Notes: a model not told the origin generated them from the sequence alone. Positions 8,483 to 18,950 are shown, numbered from the stretch's first letter. The stretch: 64,000 bases of DNA from an uncultured Eubacteriales bacterium (GCA_902767225.1 CACXGN010000020.1:62001-126000), one strand, 5' to 3'. A program made the numbers and translations.

Positions 8483-9562
8483 ATGAAGTATTCCGCAAAA
8501 GAACTGTGTCTTATCTGGCTGGATAGTTTTTTAGGTTTAGAGTATAAGCACAAGAACGAAATCTATAAAATGATAGAAGATAAGTCGGATATAAAAAGAC
8601 TTTTATCTTCGGCGAAAGACTATATCGAAAGCAAGATAGGCGCTAGCGAATATCAAACGCTTTTATCTTCCGCGAACAACGGGTATCTCGAATATTTGCT
8701 TGACGGGCTTAATAAACGGGGTATAATAGCGGTAACGATAGATAGCGATATCTATCCCGAAAAGTTGAAAGATATAACCTGTCCGCCGCTCGTGTTATAT
8801 TGCAAAGGTAAAGTAGAACTGTTAAATTCCGAATCTTTTGCGATAGTCGGCAGCAGAAAGAGTTTGCCGTCTTCTATCGGGTATGCGAAAGAATTTGCGG
8901 CGGCGATAGGGAAGGCGGGGTTAACTCTCGTAACCGGTATCGCCGAAGGCGTGGATATAACGGTCATAAAAGAAGCCTTAAAATCAGGCGCGCCGATAAT
9001 ATCGATAACCGCCGGCGGACTCGATCACATATATCCCGCGGCAAATGCAGAAATTTTTAACGAAGTATCAAAATCGGGGCTTGCAATATCCGAATACCCG
9101 CCCGAAGTCGTGCCAAAGCCTTTTAACTTTCCGATACGCAACAGAATTATCGCGGGGCTATCTAAGGGCGTGCTGATTGTCAGCGCGAAGATAAAAAGCG
9201 GCACTATGTATACCGCGGAATACGCGTTGGATTTCGGAAGGGATATTTTTGCCGTTCCGTATTCTCCGGGGATAGAGAGCGGTGCGGGTTGCAACGAACT
9301 TATAAAGAGAACGGCGATATTAGCCGACTCTCCGAACGATATATTATCCTACTATAACTTAAACACAGAAGAGAAAGAATTACATCTAAGCGAAGAAGAA
9401 CAAGAACTTGTTTCTGTGCTTAAAAACGGAAGTTTGCATATCGAAAAGATAGCTAAACTTTTAGGGAAAAAAGTGTATGAGATCACGCCGACGCTTTCTA
9501 TGCTCGAAATAAAAGGCGTCGTGATAAAAAGCGGAATAAATTTATTCGGACTTACAATTTAG
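8483..9562 (+). CDS. dprA: DNA processing protein DprA
   Basis: Loader of RecA onto incoming single-stranded DNA in natural transformation. The Rossmann-like DprA domain is clear: FAIVGSRKS, GLTLVTGIAEGVD, GGLDHIYPAAN and FPIRNRIIAGLS. An N-terminal SAM-like region and a C-terminal winged-helix segment (about the last 60 residues) flank it, as usual for the 359-aa length. It sits between comM and topA, the standard dprA-topA order. Confidence 0.97.
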   Translation: MKYSAKELCLIWLDSFLGLEYKHKNEIYKMIEDKSDIKRLLSSAKDYIESKIGASEYQTLLSSANNGYLEYLLDGLNKRGIIAVTIDSDIYPEKLKDITCPPLVLYCKGKVELLNSESFAIVGSRKSLPSSIGYAKEFAAAIGKAGLTLVTGIAEGVDITVIKEALKSGAPIISITAGGLDHIYPAANAEIFNEVSKSGLAISEYPPEVVPKPFNFPIRNRIIAGLSKGVLIVSAKIKSGTMYTAEYALDFGRDIFAVPYSPGIESGAGCNELIKRTAILADSPNDILSYYNLNTEEKELHLSEEEQELVSVLKNGSLHIEKIAKLLGKKVYEITPTLSMLEIKGVVIKSGINLFGLTI

Positions 9563-9576
9563 ACTTGGAGGCATAA

Positions 9577-11730
9577 ATGCAATTAATTATCGTGGAATCG
9601 CCGCACAAAGCGAAGACGATCGAAAAGTTTTTAAAAGGCGATTATAGGGTTGAAGCGTCGAAAGGGCACGTAAGGGATCTGCCCGTTAAAAAAATGGGAA
9701 TAGACATAGCACATAATTTCGAGCCGTTTTACGAGATAACCCCAGAAAAGAAGGCGGATATAAAAAGGCTTGCGGACGCGGCTAAAAAAGCCGATAAAGT
9801 TTACCTTGCAACCGACCCGGATAGAGAAGGCGAGGCTATATCTTGGCACCTTGCGGAAGTTTTAAAACTAAGCCAAAAGGAAAAAAACAGAATAGAGTTT
9901 AACGAAATTTCGGAAAAGGCGGTAGTTGCCGCGCTCAATAATCCGAGAACGATTGATAAAAATTTAGTAGACGCGCAGCAAGCGAGAAGAGTTTTGGATA
10001 GGCTTGTGGGCTATTCGGTTTCGCCGGTTGCAAGTTGCAGGCTCAACGAAAACCTTTCTGCGGGAAGAGTGCAATCCGTTGCGCTTAAAATGGTAGTGGA
10101 TAAAGAGCGTGAAATTATGGCGTTCGTTCCCCAAGAATACTGGAACTTAAAGGCAGAAGTTAAGCCCGAAGATAAAAATTCGTTTAAGGTATTGCTTGTA
10201 GAAAAAGACGGCAAAAAATACAAACCCAAAAACGCCGAAGAGGCGGACGCGGTCGAAAAGATATTAAACGCCGCGAACTTTAAGGTTACCGAAGTTAAAA
10301 AGAATATGGTAAAATCGCACGCACCAGCGCCCTTTATTACCAGCACCATGCAGCAAGACGGATCTATAAAACTCGGCGTTTCCGCTCCGCAGATAATGAG
10401 TATTGCTCAGCGCCTTTACGAAGGCGTGCCGACGCCTCGCGGAAATATCGCCTTAATAACTTATATGAGAACGGACTCCGTAAGAGTTTCCGCAGAATCC
10501 CAGCGCGCGGCAAGATCTTATATAAAAGAAAAATTCGGCGACGATTACGTTCCGGAAAAACCGAATTTTTATAAGAGCAAAAAAGACGCGCAAGACGCCC
10601 ACGAGGCGATCCGTCCCATAGACGTTAAAGTAACGCCCGAAAGCGTTGCCGACGTTTTGGATAAAAACCAGTATAAACTCTATAAACTTATCTATGACAG
10701 ATTTATCGCGTCGCAGATGAGCGAGGCTGTTTACGACAGCGTTTCGGTAGCCGTAGGCGCTGAAAATTATACGCTTAAAACGAGCGGCAAAACTCTCGTA
10801 TTCAAGGGCTATTTGGCGGTTTATGACGACACCAAAAAGGAAGAAGACGAAGAGAGCGGAAACGCGCTTTTACCCGCGCTTTCGGAAGGCGAAAGGTTAG
10901 ACCTTGTTTCTATACTTAAAGAACAGAAGTTTACAAAGCCGCCGGTAAGATACACCGAGGCTACCCTTATCAAGAACATGGAAGATAAGGGGATCGGCAG
11001 ACCTTCTACATACGCCACGATAATGGCTAAACTTTCCGACAAGAAAAGGGAATACGTAAAAAAAGAGAAAAAATATCTCGTTCCGAACGAAATAAGTTAT
11101 AAACTTATAGATTTTCTCGTTAAATACTTCCCGAATATAATGGATATATCCTTTACCGCTAATATGGAAGACGAGCTTGACGACGTAGGCAAAAACGGAA
11201 AAGACTGGCACGAGCTTATTAAAGAGTTTTATAAACCCTTTGAAAATCAACTTGCAAGTTCTAAAATAACCGATAAACTTTGCCCCAAGTGTGGCTCGCC
11301 CATGATAATCAACAGCGGTAAATACGGCAACTATTATGCTTGCTCTAACTACCCGAAGTGCAGTAACATTATCGCGGTAAACGAAAAAGTGGCAATCCCT
11401 ACCGATAGGATCTGCTCTAAATGCGGGGGCATAATGGTCGAGCGCGAAGGTAAGTTCGGAAAGTTTTTGGCTTGCTCTAATTACCCGAAATGCAAAAATA
11501 CCATAAGCCTTACCGAAAACGTTGGAATTTGTCCGGAGTGCGGTAAGCCCACCAAAAAGATGATGAGCCGCGGCGGAAAGGTATTTTACGGCTGTTCTAG
11601 TTATCCCGAGTGCAAGTTCATGAGTTGGGATATCCCGACGGGTGAAAAATGCCCGAAGTGCGGAAAATATCTTATCTCGGTAGACGGCAAGGTTAAATGC
11701 TCTGATAAAAAGTGCGGATATGAAAAATAA
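9577..11730 (+). CDS. topA: DNA topoisomerase I (type IA)
   Basis: Relaxes negative supercoils by single-strand passage. The TOPRIM domain begins MQLIIVESPHKAKTIEKFL and has DPDREGEAISWHL. The catalytic tyrosine is Tyr296 in ITYMRTDSVRVS. The C-terminus from about residue 569 carries four Cys4 zinc ribbons (CPKC, CSKC, CPEC, CPKC starts), each followed by a CSNYPKC-like second half. Length of 717 aa is normal. A good GGAGG site precedes the ATG, and the 3' end overlaps trmFO by 11 bp. Confidence 0.98.
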   Translation: MQLIIVESPHKAKTIEKFLKGDYRVEASKGHVRDLPVKKMGIDIAHNFEPFYEITPEKKADIKRLADAAKKADKVYLATDPDREGEAISWHLAEVLKLSQKEKNRIEFNEISEKAVVAALNNPRTIDKNLVDAQQARRVLDRLVGYSVSPVASCRLNENLSAGRVQSVALKMVVDKEREIMAFVPQEYWNLKAEVKPEDKNSFKVLLVEKDGKKYKPKNAEEADAVEKILNAANFKVTEVKKNMVKSHAPAPFITSTMQQDGSIKLGVSAPQIMSIAQRLYEGVPTPRGNIALITYMRTDSVRVSAESQRAARSYIKEKFGDDYVPEKPNFYKSKKDAQDAHEAIRPIDVKVTPESVADVLDKNQYKLYKLIYDRFIASQMSEAVYDSVSVAVGAENYTLKTSGKTLVFKGYLAVYDDTKKEEDEESGNALLPALSEGERLDLVSILKEQKFTKPPVRYTEATLIKNMEDKGIGRPSTYATIMAKLSDKKREYVKKEKKYLVPNEISYKLIDFLVKYFPNIMDISFTANMEDELDDVGKNGKDWHELIKEFYKPFENQLASSKITDKLCPKCGSPMIINSGKYGNYYACSNYPKCSNIIAVNEKVAIPTDRICSKCGGIMVEREGKFGKFLACSNYPKCKNTISLTENVGICPECGKPTKKMMSRGGKVFYGCSSYPECKFMSWDIPTGEKCPKCGKYLISVDGKVKCSDKKCGYEK

Positions 11731-13030
11731 TCCAACCGTAAAAATTATCGGCGGCGGACTTGCCGGAACGGAAGCGGCGCTATACCTTGCAAAGCGCGGG
11801 GTAAAAGTTAAACTGTTCGATATAAAACCTAATAAGTTCACGCCCGCGCACGGTAGTAAAAATTTTGCCGAACTCGTATGTTCGAACTCGCTTAAAAGTA
11901 ACGACGTTTTCGGAAACGCAGCGGGGCTGCTTAAAGAAGAAATGCGCCGTTTGGGCTCTTCGGTAATAGCGGCGGCGGATAAGACGGCTGTTCCGGCGGG
12001 CAACGCCTTAGCGGTGGATAGAGAAAAGTTTTCAGATCTTTTAACCGAAGAACTTACGTCAAATCCGAATATAGAAATAATCTCCGAAGAAGTCGAAAAA
12101 ATCGACGACGACGGTATAACGGTAATAGCGACGGGTCCTTTAACTACGGGTAACCTTAACGGAGAGATTGAAAAAATAGCCGGCGGTAAACTTTCGTTTT
12201 TCGACGCAAGCGCACCTATCGTTTCATTTGAAAGTATAGATTTAGACCACGCTTTTTTCGGCGACAGATACAATAAAGGAAACGGCGACCATCTAAACCT
12301 TCCTATAAACAAAGAAGAATATCTCGCCTTTTACGACGCATTAGTATCGGCAGAGCGCGCAAAACTTCACGAGTTTGAAAAGACGGAAGTGTTCGAAGGG
12401 TGCATGCCCATAGAAGTTATGGCGGCAAGGGGAGTCGATACTTTAAGGTTCGGTCCGTTAAAACCCGCGGGGCTTGACGATCCAAAAACGGGGCGCTGGC
12501 CGTATGCGTGTTTGCAACTTAGAAAAGAAGACGAAGAAGGGAACTGTTATAACCTTATAGGCTTTCAAACAAATCTTACTTTCGGCGAACAAAAAAGGGT
12601 GTTTTCGATAATCCCCGCACTTAAAAACGCCGAATATTTAAGATACGGCGTTATGCACAGAAACACCTTTATAAACTCTCCCGAGATATTAAACCGTGAT
12701 TTTTCCGTTCGGGATAGAGAGAGCGTGTATTTTGCGGGGCAGATAACCGGCGTTGAAGGATACGTAGAGAGTGCGGCAAGCGGGCTTATGGCGGCGATAT
12801 ATATCTACCTTAAATTAAAGGGGAAAAAGCCCGAATATATTTCCGAATACACGGTGATAGGTTCGCTTATAAGATATATAACCACCGCAAATAAAGACTT
12901 TCAACCTATGAACGCAAATTTCGGGATCATACCGAAATTAGATATTAAAGACAAAGCGGCGCGAAAAAAAGAGACGGCAACAAGAAGCCTTATTTGCGTC
13001 GGACAATTTATAAAGGAGAACGAATTATGA
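11720..13030 (+). CDS. trmFO: tRNA U54 methyltransferase TrmFO (folate/FAD)
   Basis: Flavoprotein making ribothymidine at position 54 of tRNA, with methylenetetrahydrofolate as carbon donor. The FAD-binding N-terminus is [19 protein letters not shown]; other family segments are [22 protein letters not shown]-like, [13 protein letters not shown] and [14 protein letters not shown]. The 436-aa length is normal. It overlaps topA at its start and hslV by 4 bp (ATGA) at its end, matching the topA-trmFO-hslVU order of Firmicutes; xerC, usual in Bacillus, is absent. Confidence 0.97.
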   Translation: MKNNPTVKIIGGGLAGTEAALYLAKRGVKVKLFDIKPNKFTPAHGSKNFAELVCSNSLKSNDVFGNAAGLLKEEMRRLGSSVIAAADKTAVPAGNALAVDREKFSDLLTEELTSNPNIEIISEEVEKIDDDGITVIATGPLTTGNLNGEIEKIAGGKLSFFDASAPIVSFESIDLDHAFFGDRYNKGNGDHLNLPINKEEYLAFYDALVSAERAKLHEFEKTEVFEGCMPIEVMAARGVDTLRFGPLKPAGLDDPKTGRWPYACLQLRKEDEEGNCYNLIGFQTNLTFGEQKRVFSIIPALKNAEYLRYGVMHRNTFINSPEILNRDFSVRDRESVYFAGQITGVEGYVESAASGLMAAIYIYLKLKGKKPEYISEYTVIGSLIRYITTANKDFQPMNANFGIIPKLDIKDKAARKKETATRSLICVGQFIKENEL

Positions 13031-13563
13031 TAGAATTTATGGGGACAACGATTTGTGCCGTTAAAAAAGACGGACACACGGCGATCGCCGGAGACGGTCA
13101 GGTAACCATGTCTCAATCGGTAATATTTAAAAATAACGCGGTTAAAGTTCGCCGTATCTACGGCGGAAAGGTTATATTCGGCTTTGCGGGGTCCGTTGCG
13201 GATGCGTTCACTCTTTCCGAAAGATTTGAAGAAATGCTCAATAAATTTTCTGGCAACTTGATGCGTAGCGCGGTGGAACTTGCAGAACTTTGGAGAAACG
13301 ATAAAGTGGGCAGAAAGTTAGAGGCGATGATGATAACCGCCGATAAAGACTCCCTTTTAATCGTTTCGGGCTCGGGCGAAGTTATAGAACCGGACGGCGG
13401 CGTTTGCGCAATAGGCAGCGGCGGGAATTACGCTTTGGCGGCGGCGCGTGCGCTATCGCAAGAGACCGACTATTCCGCCGAAGAAATAGCCGTAAAATCG
13501 CTTAAAATAGCGAGCGAGATATGTGTTTTCACCAACGGAAACATAACTTGCGAAACGTTATAA
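13027..13563 (+). CDS. hslV: ATP-dependent protease peptidase subunit HslV
   Basis: Proteasome-like threonine peptidase of the HslUV (ClpYQ) protease. The catalytic segment is [11 protein letters not shown], with a Gly-Asp near AGDGQVTM. I chose the ATG at 13027, 8 bases after AAAGGAG, giving MIEFMGTTI; a start at 12994 lies before that site. With this start the presumed nucleophile is Thr7, so a six-residue propeptide would have to be removed. The ATG at 13039 (MGTTI) is an alternative with poor spacing. 178 aa; directly followed by hslU. Confidence 0.95.
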   Translation: MIEFMGTTICAVKKDGHTAIAGDGQVTMSQSVIFKNNAVKVRRIYGGKVIFGFAGSVADAFTLSERFEEMLNKFSGNLMRSAVELAELWRNDKVGRKLEAMMITADKDSLLIVSGSGEVIEPDGGVCAIGSGGNYALAAARALSQETDYSAEEIAVKSLKIASEICVFTNGNITCETL

Positions 13564-13575
13564 GGAGACAGGATA

Positions 13576-14886
13576 ATGAATTACAGCCCAAAACAGATAG
13601 TTGAGGAATTAAATAAATATATCGTCGGTCAGGAAGACGCAAAGCGCGCGGTAGCGATAGCGCTTCGTAACAGATACAGAAGAAATCAACTTCCCAAAGA
13701 AGAGATGGACGAAATAACTCCCAAAAACATCATTATGAAAGGTCCTACGGGCGTAGGTAAAACGGAGATCGCAAGAAGGCTTGCAAAACTTGTCGGCGCG
13801 CCTTTTATAAAGATAGAGGCTACTAAATACACAGAAGTAGGATACGTCGGAAGAGACGTGGAATCCATGGTAAGGGACTTGGTAGAGTGCGCCGTTCGTT
13901 TGGTTAAAGAAGAGCGCTTTAACAAGGTAATGGAAAAGGCAAGCGGTGCGGTAGACGCAAAACTCGTTAAACTTATTGCGGAAGTCAGAAAATCCGACAA
14001 ATGCGAAACGCCTGACGAGATATTTGAAAGTAACCTTTTAGAAGGACTTAAAAAGGGATACTTCGATAACGAAGTTATAGAGATAGAGATCGCGGATAAC
14101 CCAAAGCCCATGGAACTTATCCCCGGCGCGGGCGAAATTGCGATAGGCAATATCTTCGGAGACTTTATGCCCAAAAAACGTAAAAAGCGCAGACTTAAAG
14201 TCAAAGAAGCGAGAAGGATACTTCTCGACGAAGAAGCGGATAAACTTATCGACAAAGATTCCGTGAACGAAGAAGCGGTTAAAAGAGCCGAACAGGAAGG
14301 CATAATCTTTATAGACGAAATCGATAAGATCGCGGCAAAAGGTTCAAACTCCGGCGGACAAGACGTTTCGAGAGAAGGCGTTCAAAGGGATATTCTTCCG
14401 ATAGTTGAAGGCTCTACCGTTATGACTAAATACGGACCGATTAAGACCGACTATATTCTGTTTATCGCGGCGGGTGCTTTCCACGTTTCTAAGGTTTCGG
14501 ATCTTATCCCCGAACTTCAAGGCAGATTCCCGATACTCGTCGAACTTAAAAGTTTAACTAAAAAAGACTTCGTTGAAATTTTGACCACGCCGAGAAACGC
14601 TATAACCCTTCAATACACCACTTTATTAAAAGTAGACGGGGTGAATTTGAGTTTTACCGAAGACGCAATTGAAGAGATCGCGGCTATTGCCGAGGATATG
14701 AACGCCACAAGCGAAGATATAGGCGCAAGAAGACTTCATACGGTTATGGAAAACCTTCTTGACGAAGTTTCTTATAACGCCGGCGGAGACGAACCCGAAA
14801 AAGAAGTGGTTATCGACAGGCAATACGTTATCGATAAACTCGGTCGCGAAACGAAGAGCAAAGATCTCAAAAAATATATACTTTAA
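13576..14886 (+). CDS. hslU: HslU ATPase subunit of the HslUV protease
   Basis: AAA+ unfoldase that feeds substrates into HslV. Walker [10 protein letters not shown] (about residue 57), the HslU-specific [18 protein letters not shown], a long intermediate domain from about 100 to 230, Walker [12 protein letters not shown], and the C-terminal sensor region [17 protein letters not shown]. The C-terminal residues KYIL match the tail that inserts into HslV. 436 aa; RBS AAGGAG just upstream. CodY, which follows hslU in Bacillus, is absent here. Confidence 0.98.
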   Translation: MNYSPKQIVEELNKYIVGQEDAKRAVAIALRNRYRRNQLPKEEMDEITPKNIIMKGPTGVGKTEIARRLAKLVGAPFIKIEATKYTEVGYVGRDVESMVRDLVECAVRLVKEERFNKVMEKASGAVDAKLVKLIAEVRKSDKCETPDEIFESNLLEGLKKGYFDNEVIEIEIADNPKPMELIPGAGEIAIGNIFGDFMPKKRKKRRLKVKEARRILLDEEADKLIDKDSVNEEAVKRAEQEGIIFIDEIDKIAAKGSNSGGQDVSREGVQRDILPIVEGSTVMTKYGPIKTDYILFIAAGAFHVSKVSDLIPELQGRFPILVELKSLTKKDFVEILTTPRNAITLQYTTLLKVDGVNLSFTEDAIEEIAAIAEDMNATSEDIGARRLHTVMENLLDEVSYNAGGDEPEKEVVIDRQYVIDKLGRETKSKDLKKYIL

Positions 14887-14898
14887 TCAGGAAAAGAT

Positions 14899-16146
14899 AT
14901 GGTCAACTTACCCAAAGGAACGAAAGACGTTTTACCGAAAGACAGTTATAAATGGCAATACCTTGAAAAAACCGCAAGAAAGGTTGCGGGAATTTTCGGC
15001 GCCTTAGAAATAAGGACGCCTACCTTCGAGCATACCGAAGTCTTTTTGCGCGGCGTCGGAAATACTACCGATATCGTAAATAAAGAGATGTATACCTTTT
15101 TAGATAAGGGCGAAAGAAGTATCACACTTAAACCCGAAGGAACGGCGGGGGTTGCAAGGGCTTTCGTGGAAAACGGGCTTTCAAACCTTCCGCTTCCCGC
15201 AAAACTGTATTACATCACGCCTTGCTTTCGCTACGAGCGTCCGCAGGCGGGAAGACTTCGCGAGTTTCACCAGTTCGGTATAGAGTTTATCGGCTCGAAA
15301 GACGCGGGAATAGACGCGGAAGTTATTTTGCTTGCAAAATCGTTTTTCGACGAATTAGGGATAAAAAACCTAACGCTATATATAAACAGTATAGGTTGTA
15401 AAGAGTGCAGAAAGAACTATCAGGCGGCGCTGCGCGAATATCTTAAAGCAAACTACGATTCGCTTTGCGATCTTTGTAAAGAAAGGTATCACACCAACCC
15501 CATGCGTATTTTAGACTGTAAAAATCCCGAGTGCAAAAAAATTACCGCAGGCGCGCCAAAGATTTTAGATTATCTTTGCGATGATTGTAAAGATCACTTT
15601 GAAAAGGTTAAATCTTTGTTATCTCTTGCAAATGTAGAATATCAGATAGACGCGGGAATAGTCCGCGGGCTTGATTACTACACTAAAACGGTGTTCGAGT
15701 TCGTTTCAAACAATATCGGCGCACAGGGCACGGTTTGCGGCGGCGGCAGATACGACGACCTTTTAGAACAGTTCGGCGGCAACAATATGCCGGGAATAGG
15801 CTTTGCGGTTGGGCTTGAAAGACTTCTTCTTTTGATGGAAAACGCGGGCGTTTTAATACCTAATTCAAACGCTATCGATTTATACATAGCGAACATAGGC
15901 GAAAAAGAATACGAAAAGGCGTTTGTTATCGCAAAGGATTTGCGCGATAAAGGTTACGCCGTGGAAATCGACCATATGGGCAGGGGGATAAAATCGCAGT
16001 TTAAGTTCGCCGATAAAATAAAGGCAAAATACGTCGGCGTTATAGGGGAAGACGAACTTTCGCGCGGGGTTATAAAGTTAAAGAATATGGCAAGCGGCGA
16101 AGAAAAAGACGTTTTAACCCAAAATATCGAAGAAGAAATAAGATAA
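14899..16146 (+). CDS. hisS: Histidyl-tRNA synthetase
   Basis: Class II aminoacyl-tRNA synthetase charging tRNA-His. Motif 2 (RYERPQAGRLREFHQFG), the histidine motifs (GLDYYTKTVFEF) and motif 3 (GFAVGLERLLLL) are present, with an anticodon-binding C-terminal domain. In the insertion region (about residues 170-235) there are paired cysteines: CKEC, CDLC, C...CKK and CDDC, suggesting a zinc-binding insert as in some Firmicutes HisRS. 415 aa. The stop overlaps the next ATG by one base. Confidence 0.98.
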   Translation: MVNLPKGTKDVLPKDSYKWQYLEKTARKVAGIFGALEIRTPTFEHTEVFLRGVGNTTDIVNKEMYTFLDKGERSITLKPEGTAGVARAFVENGLSNLPLPAKLYYITPCFRYERPQAGRLREFHQFGIEFIGSKDAGIDAEVILLAKSFFDELGIKNLTLYINSIGCKECRKNYQAALREYLKANYDSLCDLCKERYHTNPMRILDCKNPECKKITAGAPKILDYLCDDCKDHFEKVKSLLSLANVEYQIDAGIVRGLDYYTKTVFEFVSNNIGAQGTVCGGGRYDDLLEQFGGNNMPGIGFAVGLERLLLLMENAGVLIPNSNAIDLYIANIGEKEYEKAFVIAKDLRDKGYAVEIDHMGRGIKSQFKFADKIKAKYVGVIGEDELSRGVIKLKNMASGEEKDVLTQNIEEEIR

Positions 16147-16577
16147 TGACGGAAATAGGACAGGTTGTCGGTATAAAAAAGAAGACCGCAACCGTAAAAG
16201 TGGATAAAAAAGACGAGTGCTCGAAATGCGGTATGTGCCTTTTTAAAGATAACGCCGGCTATACCGAATTTCATGCGGACAATAAGGTCGGCGCAAAAGT
16301 GGGCGACACGGTAAGAATAGAAACTTCGGAAAAAGCGAAGTTTATAGGCATACTTTTGGTTTTCGTCGTTCCGCTTTTACTTATCGGCGTTTCGGCACTT
16401 ATAACCTACACCGCTATAAAGCAAGATATATATATGCTGGTTTTATCGGCGGCGTCGGTAATAGTTTGGTTTTTTATTCTTCCGTTTATCGATAAGGCGA
16501 TAGCAAAGAAGAATAAAATGGCGACAGAGATAGTTGAAATAGTTTTCCGCGAAATAGCGGAAGAAAAAAATATTTAG
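16146..16577 (+). CDS. RseC/MucC-family membrane protein
   Basis: A 143-aa protein with an N-terminal soluble part bearing CSKCGMCLF (a C-x2-C-x2-C cluster around residues 25-31) and two membrane helices (about 62-84 and 90-110). This matches the RseC/MucC family. In Proteobacteria RseC works with the Rsx (Rnf-like) complex to reduce SoxR. Here it lies between hisS and glyA, some 4 kb from the Rnf operon and on the other strand. A link to Rnf is known for the family but only inferred here. Confidence 0.82.
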   Translation: MTEIGQVVGIKKKTATVKVDKKDECSKCGMCLFKDNAGYTEFHADNKVGAKVGDTVRIETSEKAKFIGILLVFVVPLLLIGVSALITYTAIKQDIYMLVLSAASVIVWFFILPFIDKAIAKKNKMATEIVEIVFREIAEEKNI

Positions 16578-16598
16578 GCAAAAACATAGGAGAAAATT

Positions 16599-17852
16599 AT
16601 GATAGACTTAACCGGAATTAAAGTAGCAGATCCCGAACTTTACGAAAGTCTTGTTAAAGAACTTAACAGGCAGAGAAACAATATCGAACTTATCGCGAGC
16701 GAAAATTTCGTTTCGGAAAACGTTATGGTTGCCGCGGGAAGTTTTTTCACCAACAAATATGCGGAAGGGTATCCCGCGCATAGGTATTACGGCGGCTGTC
16801 AGTTTGTAGACATTGCCGAAACGCTCGCCATCGAGCGCGCTAAAAAGTTGTTCGGCGCGGAACACGCCAACGTTCAACCGCATAGCGGCGCAAACGCGAA
16901 CTTCGCGGTATATTTTGCCGTGTTAAATCCGGGCGATACTATAATGGGCATGAGCCTTGCTCACGGCGGACACTTAACGCACGGAAGCCCCGTAACCGTA
17001 TCGGGTAAGTATTTCAATTCGGTAGGTTACGGTGTTGACGAAAATACCTGCACTATTAATTACGACGACCTTGAAGAACAGGTGCTTACGGTTAAACCTA
17101 AAATATTAGTATGCGGCGCAAGCGCGTATCCGAGAATTATCGACTTTAAAAGAATAAGAGAGATATGCGATAAAGTCGGCGCGTATATGATGGTAGATAT
17201 AGCGCATATCGCAGGGCTTGTAGCGACAGGGCTGCATCCCAGCCCTGTTCCTTATGCGGATTTCGTAACCACCACCACGCATAAGACCTTGCGCGGTCCA
17301 AGGGGCGGCATGATACTTTGCAAAGAGCAGTATGCAAAACTTATCGATAAAGCCGTTTTCCCCGGAACGCAGGGCGGCCCATTAATGCACATTATCGCGG
17401 CAAAGGCGGTAGCGCTTGGCGAAGCGTTAAAACCCGAATTTGCCGAATACCAAAAGCAAATTGTCAAAAACGCCAAGGCAATGAGCGAAAAGTTCTTATC
17501 CTTGGGCGTAAAACTCGTTTCCGGCGGAACGGACAACCACTTGATGCTTTTGGATTTATCAGATAGCGACGTTACCGGAAAAGATTTGGAACGCATGCTT
17601 GACGAAGTGAATATAACGGTCAATAAAAACGCAATTCCTTTCGATAAGAGAAGTCCGTTCATTGCGAGCGGCGTCCGTATCGGAACGCCGAGTATCACAA
17701 GCCGCGGCTTTAACGAAGAAGATTGCGAAAAGATAGCCGAACTTATCACGAAGATAATTAACGAAAAAGAAGCCGCATACGATTACGTTCGTGCGGAAGT
17801 AAAAAAACTTACGGAAAAACATCCGCTTTATGAAGGCGCGATCAAGGAGTAA
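16599..17852 (+). CDS. glyA: Serine hydroxymethyltransferase
   Basis: PLP enzyme interconverting serine and glycine with tetrahydrofolate, feeding one-carbon metabolism. The PLP-lysine motif is [16 protein letters not shown]; also seen are [29 protein letters not shown] and [10 protein letters not shown]. The 417-aa length is normal. A good AGGAG precedes the ATG. asnA follows after 3 bp, so the two are co-transcribed. Confidence 0.98.
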   Translation: MIDLTGIKVADPELYESLVKELNRQRNNIELIASENFVSENVMVAAGSFFTNKYAEGYPAHRYYGGCQFVDIAETLAIERAKKLFGAEHANVQPHSGANANFAVYFAVLNPGDTIMGMSLAHGGHLTHGSPVTVSGKYFNSVGYGVDENTCTINYDDLEEQVLTVKPKILVCGASAYPRIIDFKRIREICDKVGAYMMVDIAHIAGLVATGLHPSPVPYADFVTTTTHKTLRGPRGGMILCKEQYAKLIDKAVFPGTQGGPLMHIIAAKAVALGEALKPEFAEYQKQIVKNAKAMSEKFLSLGVKLVSGGTDNHLMLLDLSDSDVTGKDLERMLDEVNITVNKNAIPFDKRSPFIASGVRIGTPSITSRGFNEEDCEKIAELITKIINEKEAAYDYVRAEVKKLTEKHPLYEGAIKE

Positions 17853-17855
17853 TTT

Positions 17856-18839
17856 ATGTATCAATCGAAACTTGGACTTTTAGACACAGAAATAGCAATA
17901 AAATACATAAAAGACAATTTTGAAAAAGAACTTGCCAAAAAACTTAAACTGACGAGAGTTTCTGCACCATTATTCGTTTTTCCCGAAACAGGACTTAACG
18001 ATAACTTAAACGGTGTAGAACGCGCCGTTAAGTTTGACGTTTTATCCTTAAAAAAGGAAGTGGAAATAGTTCAGTCGCTCGCAAAATGGAAGCGTATGGC
18101 GCTCGAAAAATACGGTTTTACCGTAGGCACGGGGCTATATACCGATATGAACGCAATAAGAAGAGACGAAGAATTAGATCCCGTTCACTCTTGCTACGTC
18201 GATCAATGGGACTGGGAAAAGATTATCGATCGAAAAGACCGTAAATTTTCATACCTAAAAAAGACGGTAAAGGCGATATATTCGGTAATAAAAAAGACCG
18301 CAAATCTTGTGAACGCAAAATATCCCGAACTTAAAAACGAACTTCCAAAAGATATAACCTTCGTTTCGACAAAAGACTTGGAGACTGAATATCCCACGCT
18401 TTCAAGAAAAGAAAGGGAAAACGCGATATGCAAAAAATACGGCGCGGTGTTCTTATATAAAATCGGTTGGGATTTAAAAGACGGCGCCCCGCACGACGGC
18501 AGAGCGGCGGATTACGACGACTGGAACTTAAACGGCGATATCCTTTTATGGAACGAAGTTTTAGGTTCGGCTTTTGAAATTTCTTCTATGGGAATAAGGG
18601 TAGACGAAAAGAGCCTTGTTAAACAGATAAAAAAGAGAAAAGAAGAATTCAAACTCGAAAACCCGTATTGCAGGGACGTTCTTTCTGGCAAACTTCCGCT
18701 GACTATCGGCGGCGGCATAGGTCAGTCAAGACTGTGCATGTATTTTTTAAAGAAGGCGCATATCGGCGAAGTTCAAGCCTCCGTTTGGTCGGAAGACGCG
18801 ATCCGCGAAAACGCCGCAAAGGGCATACACCTTTTATAA
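17856..18839 (+). CDS. asnA: Aspartate--ammonia ligase (AsnA)
   Basis: Class II synthetase-like enzyme making asparagine from aspartate, ATP and ammonia. Family motifs are LTRVSAPLFVFPETGLND, GLYTDMNAIRRDE, HSCYVDQWDWEK and the C-terminal GGGIGQSRLCMYFLKK. 327 aa, normal length. The ATG follows AAGGAG at the glyA end. It is the last gene of the long rightward run; its transcript meets the hairpins described from 18868 onward. Confidence 0.97.
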   Translation: MYQSKLGLLDTEIAIKYIKDNFEKELAKKLKLTRVSAPLFVFPETGLNDNLNGVERAVKFDVLSLKKEVEIVQSLAKWKRMALEKYGFTVGTGLYTDMNAIRRDEELDPVHSCYVDQWDWEKIIDRKDRKFSYLKKTVKAIYSVIKKTANLVNAKYPELKNELPKDITFVSTKDLETEYPTLSRKERENAICKKYGAVFLYKIGWDLKDGAPHDGRAADYDDWNLNGDILLWNEVLGSAFEISSMGIRVDEKSLVKQIKKRKEEFKLENPYCRDVLSGKLPLTIGGGIGQSRLCMYFLKKAHIGEVQASVWSEDAIRENAAKGIHLL

Positions 18840-18867
18840 TAGAATTTAATTATAATATAATTTAAGT

Positions 18868-18883
18868 CAATAAAAAAACGACC
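18868..18883. repeat. Left arm of a split terminator stem
   Basis: CAATAAAAAAACGACC is exactly complementary to 20202-20217 (16 of 16 bases). Joined, the two arms form an A-tract/stem/T-tract hairpin of the kind expected between the convergent asnA and rnf units. Confidence 0.7.
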
Positions 18884-18913
18884 TTATAGGCTATCAATTT
18901 TGAAACTTGCATA

Positions 18914-18950
18914 AAAATGACCTAGCTTCGTGCTAAGTCATTTTGTTTTT
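18914..18950. terminator. Bidirectional terminator for asnA and the lipoprotein gene
   Basis: Stem AAAATGAC-C-TAGC / GCTA-A-GTCATTTT (18914-18926 and 18932-18944, one C-A mismatch, loop TTCGT), followed by GTTTTT on the plus strand and by TTTTTAT on the minus strand. Confidence 0.75.

Noticed and set aside
10897-12312. Long open frame of 471 codons on the minus strand
   Set aside because: Lies wholly antisense to topA and trmFO, both unmistakable. It has no recognisable protein features or ribosome-binding site; the GC-rich third positions of these genes create open antisense frames.
14759-15007. Plus-strand open frame of 82 codons across hslU and hisS
   Set aside because: Out of frame with both well-supported genes and without a ribosome-binding site.
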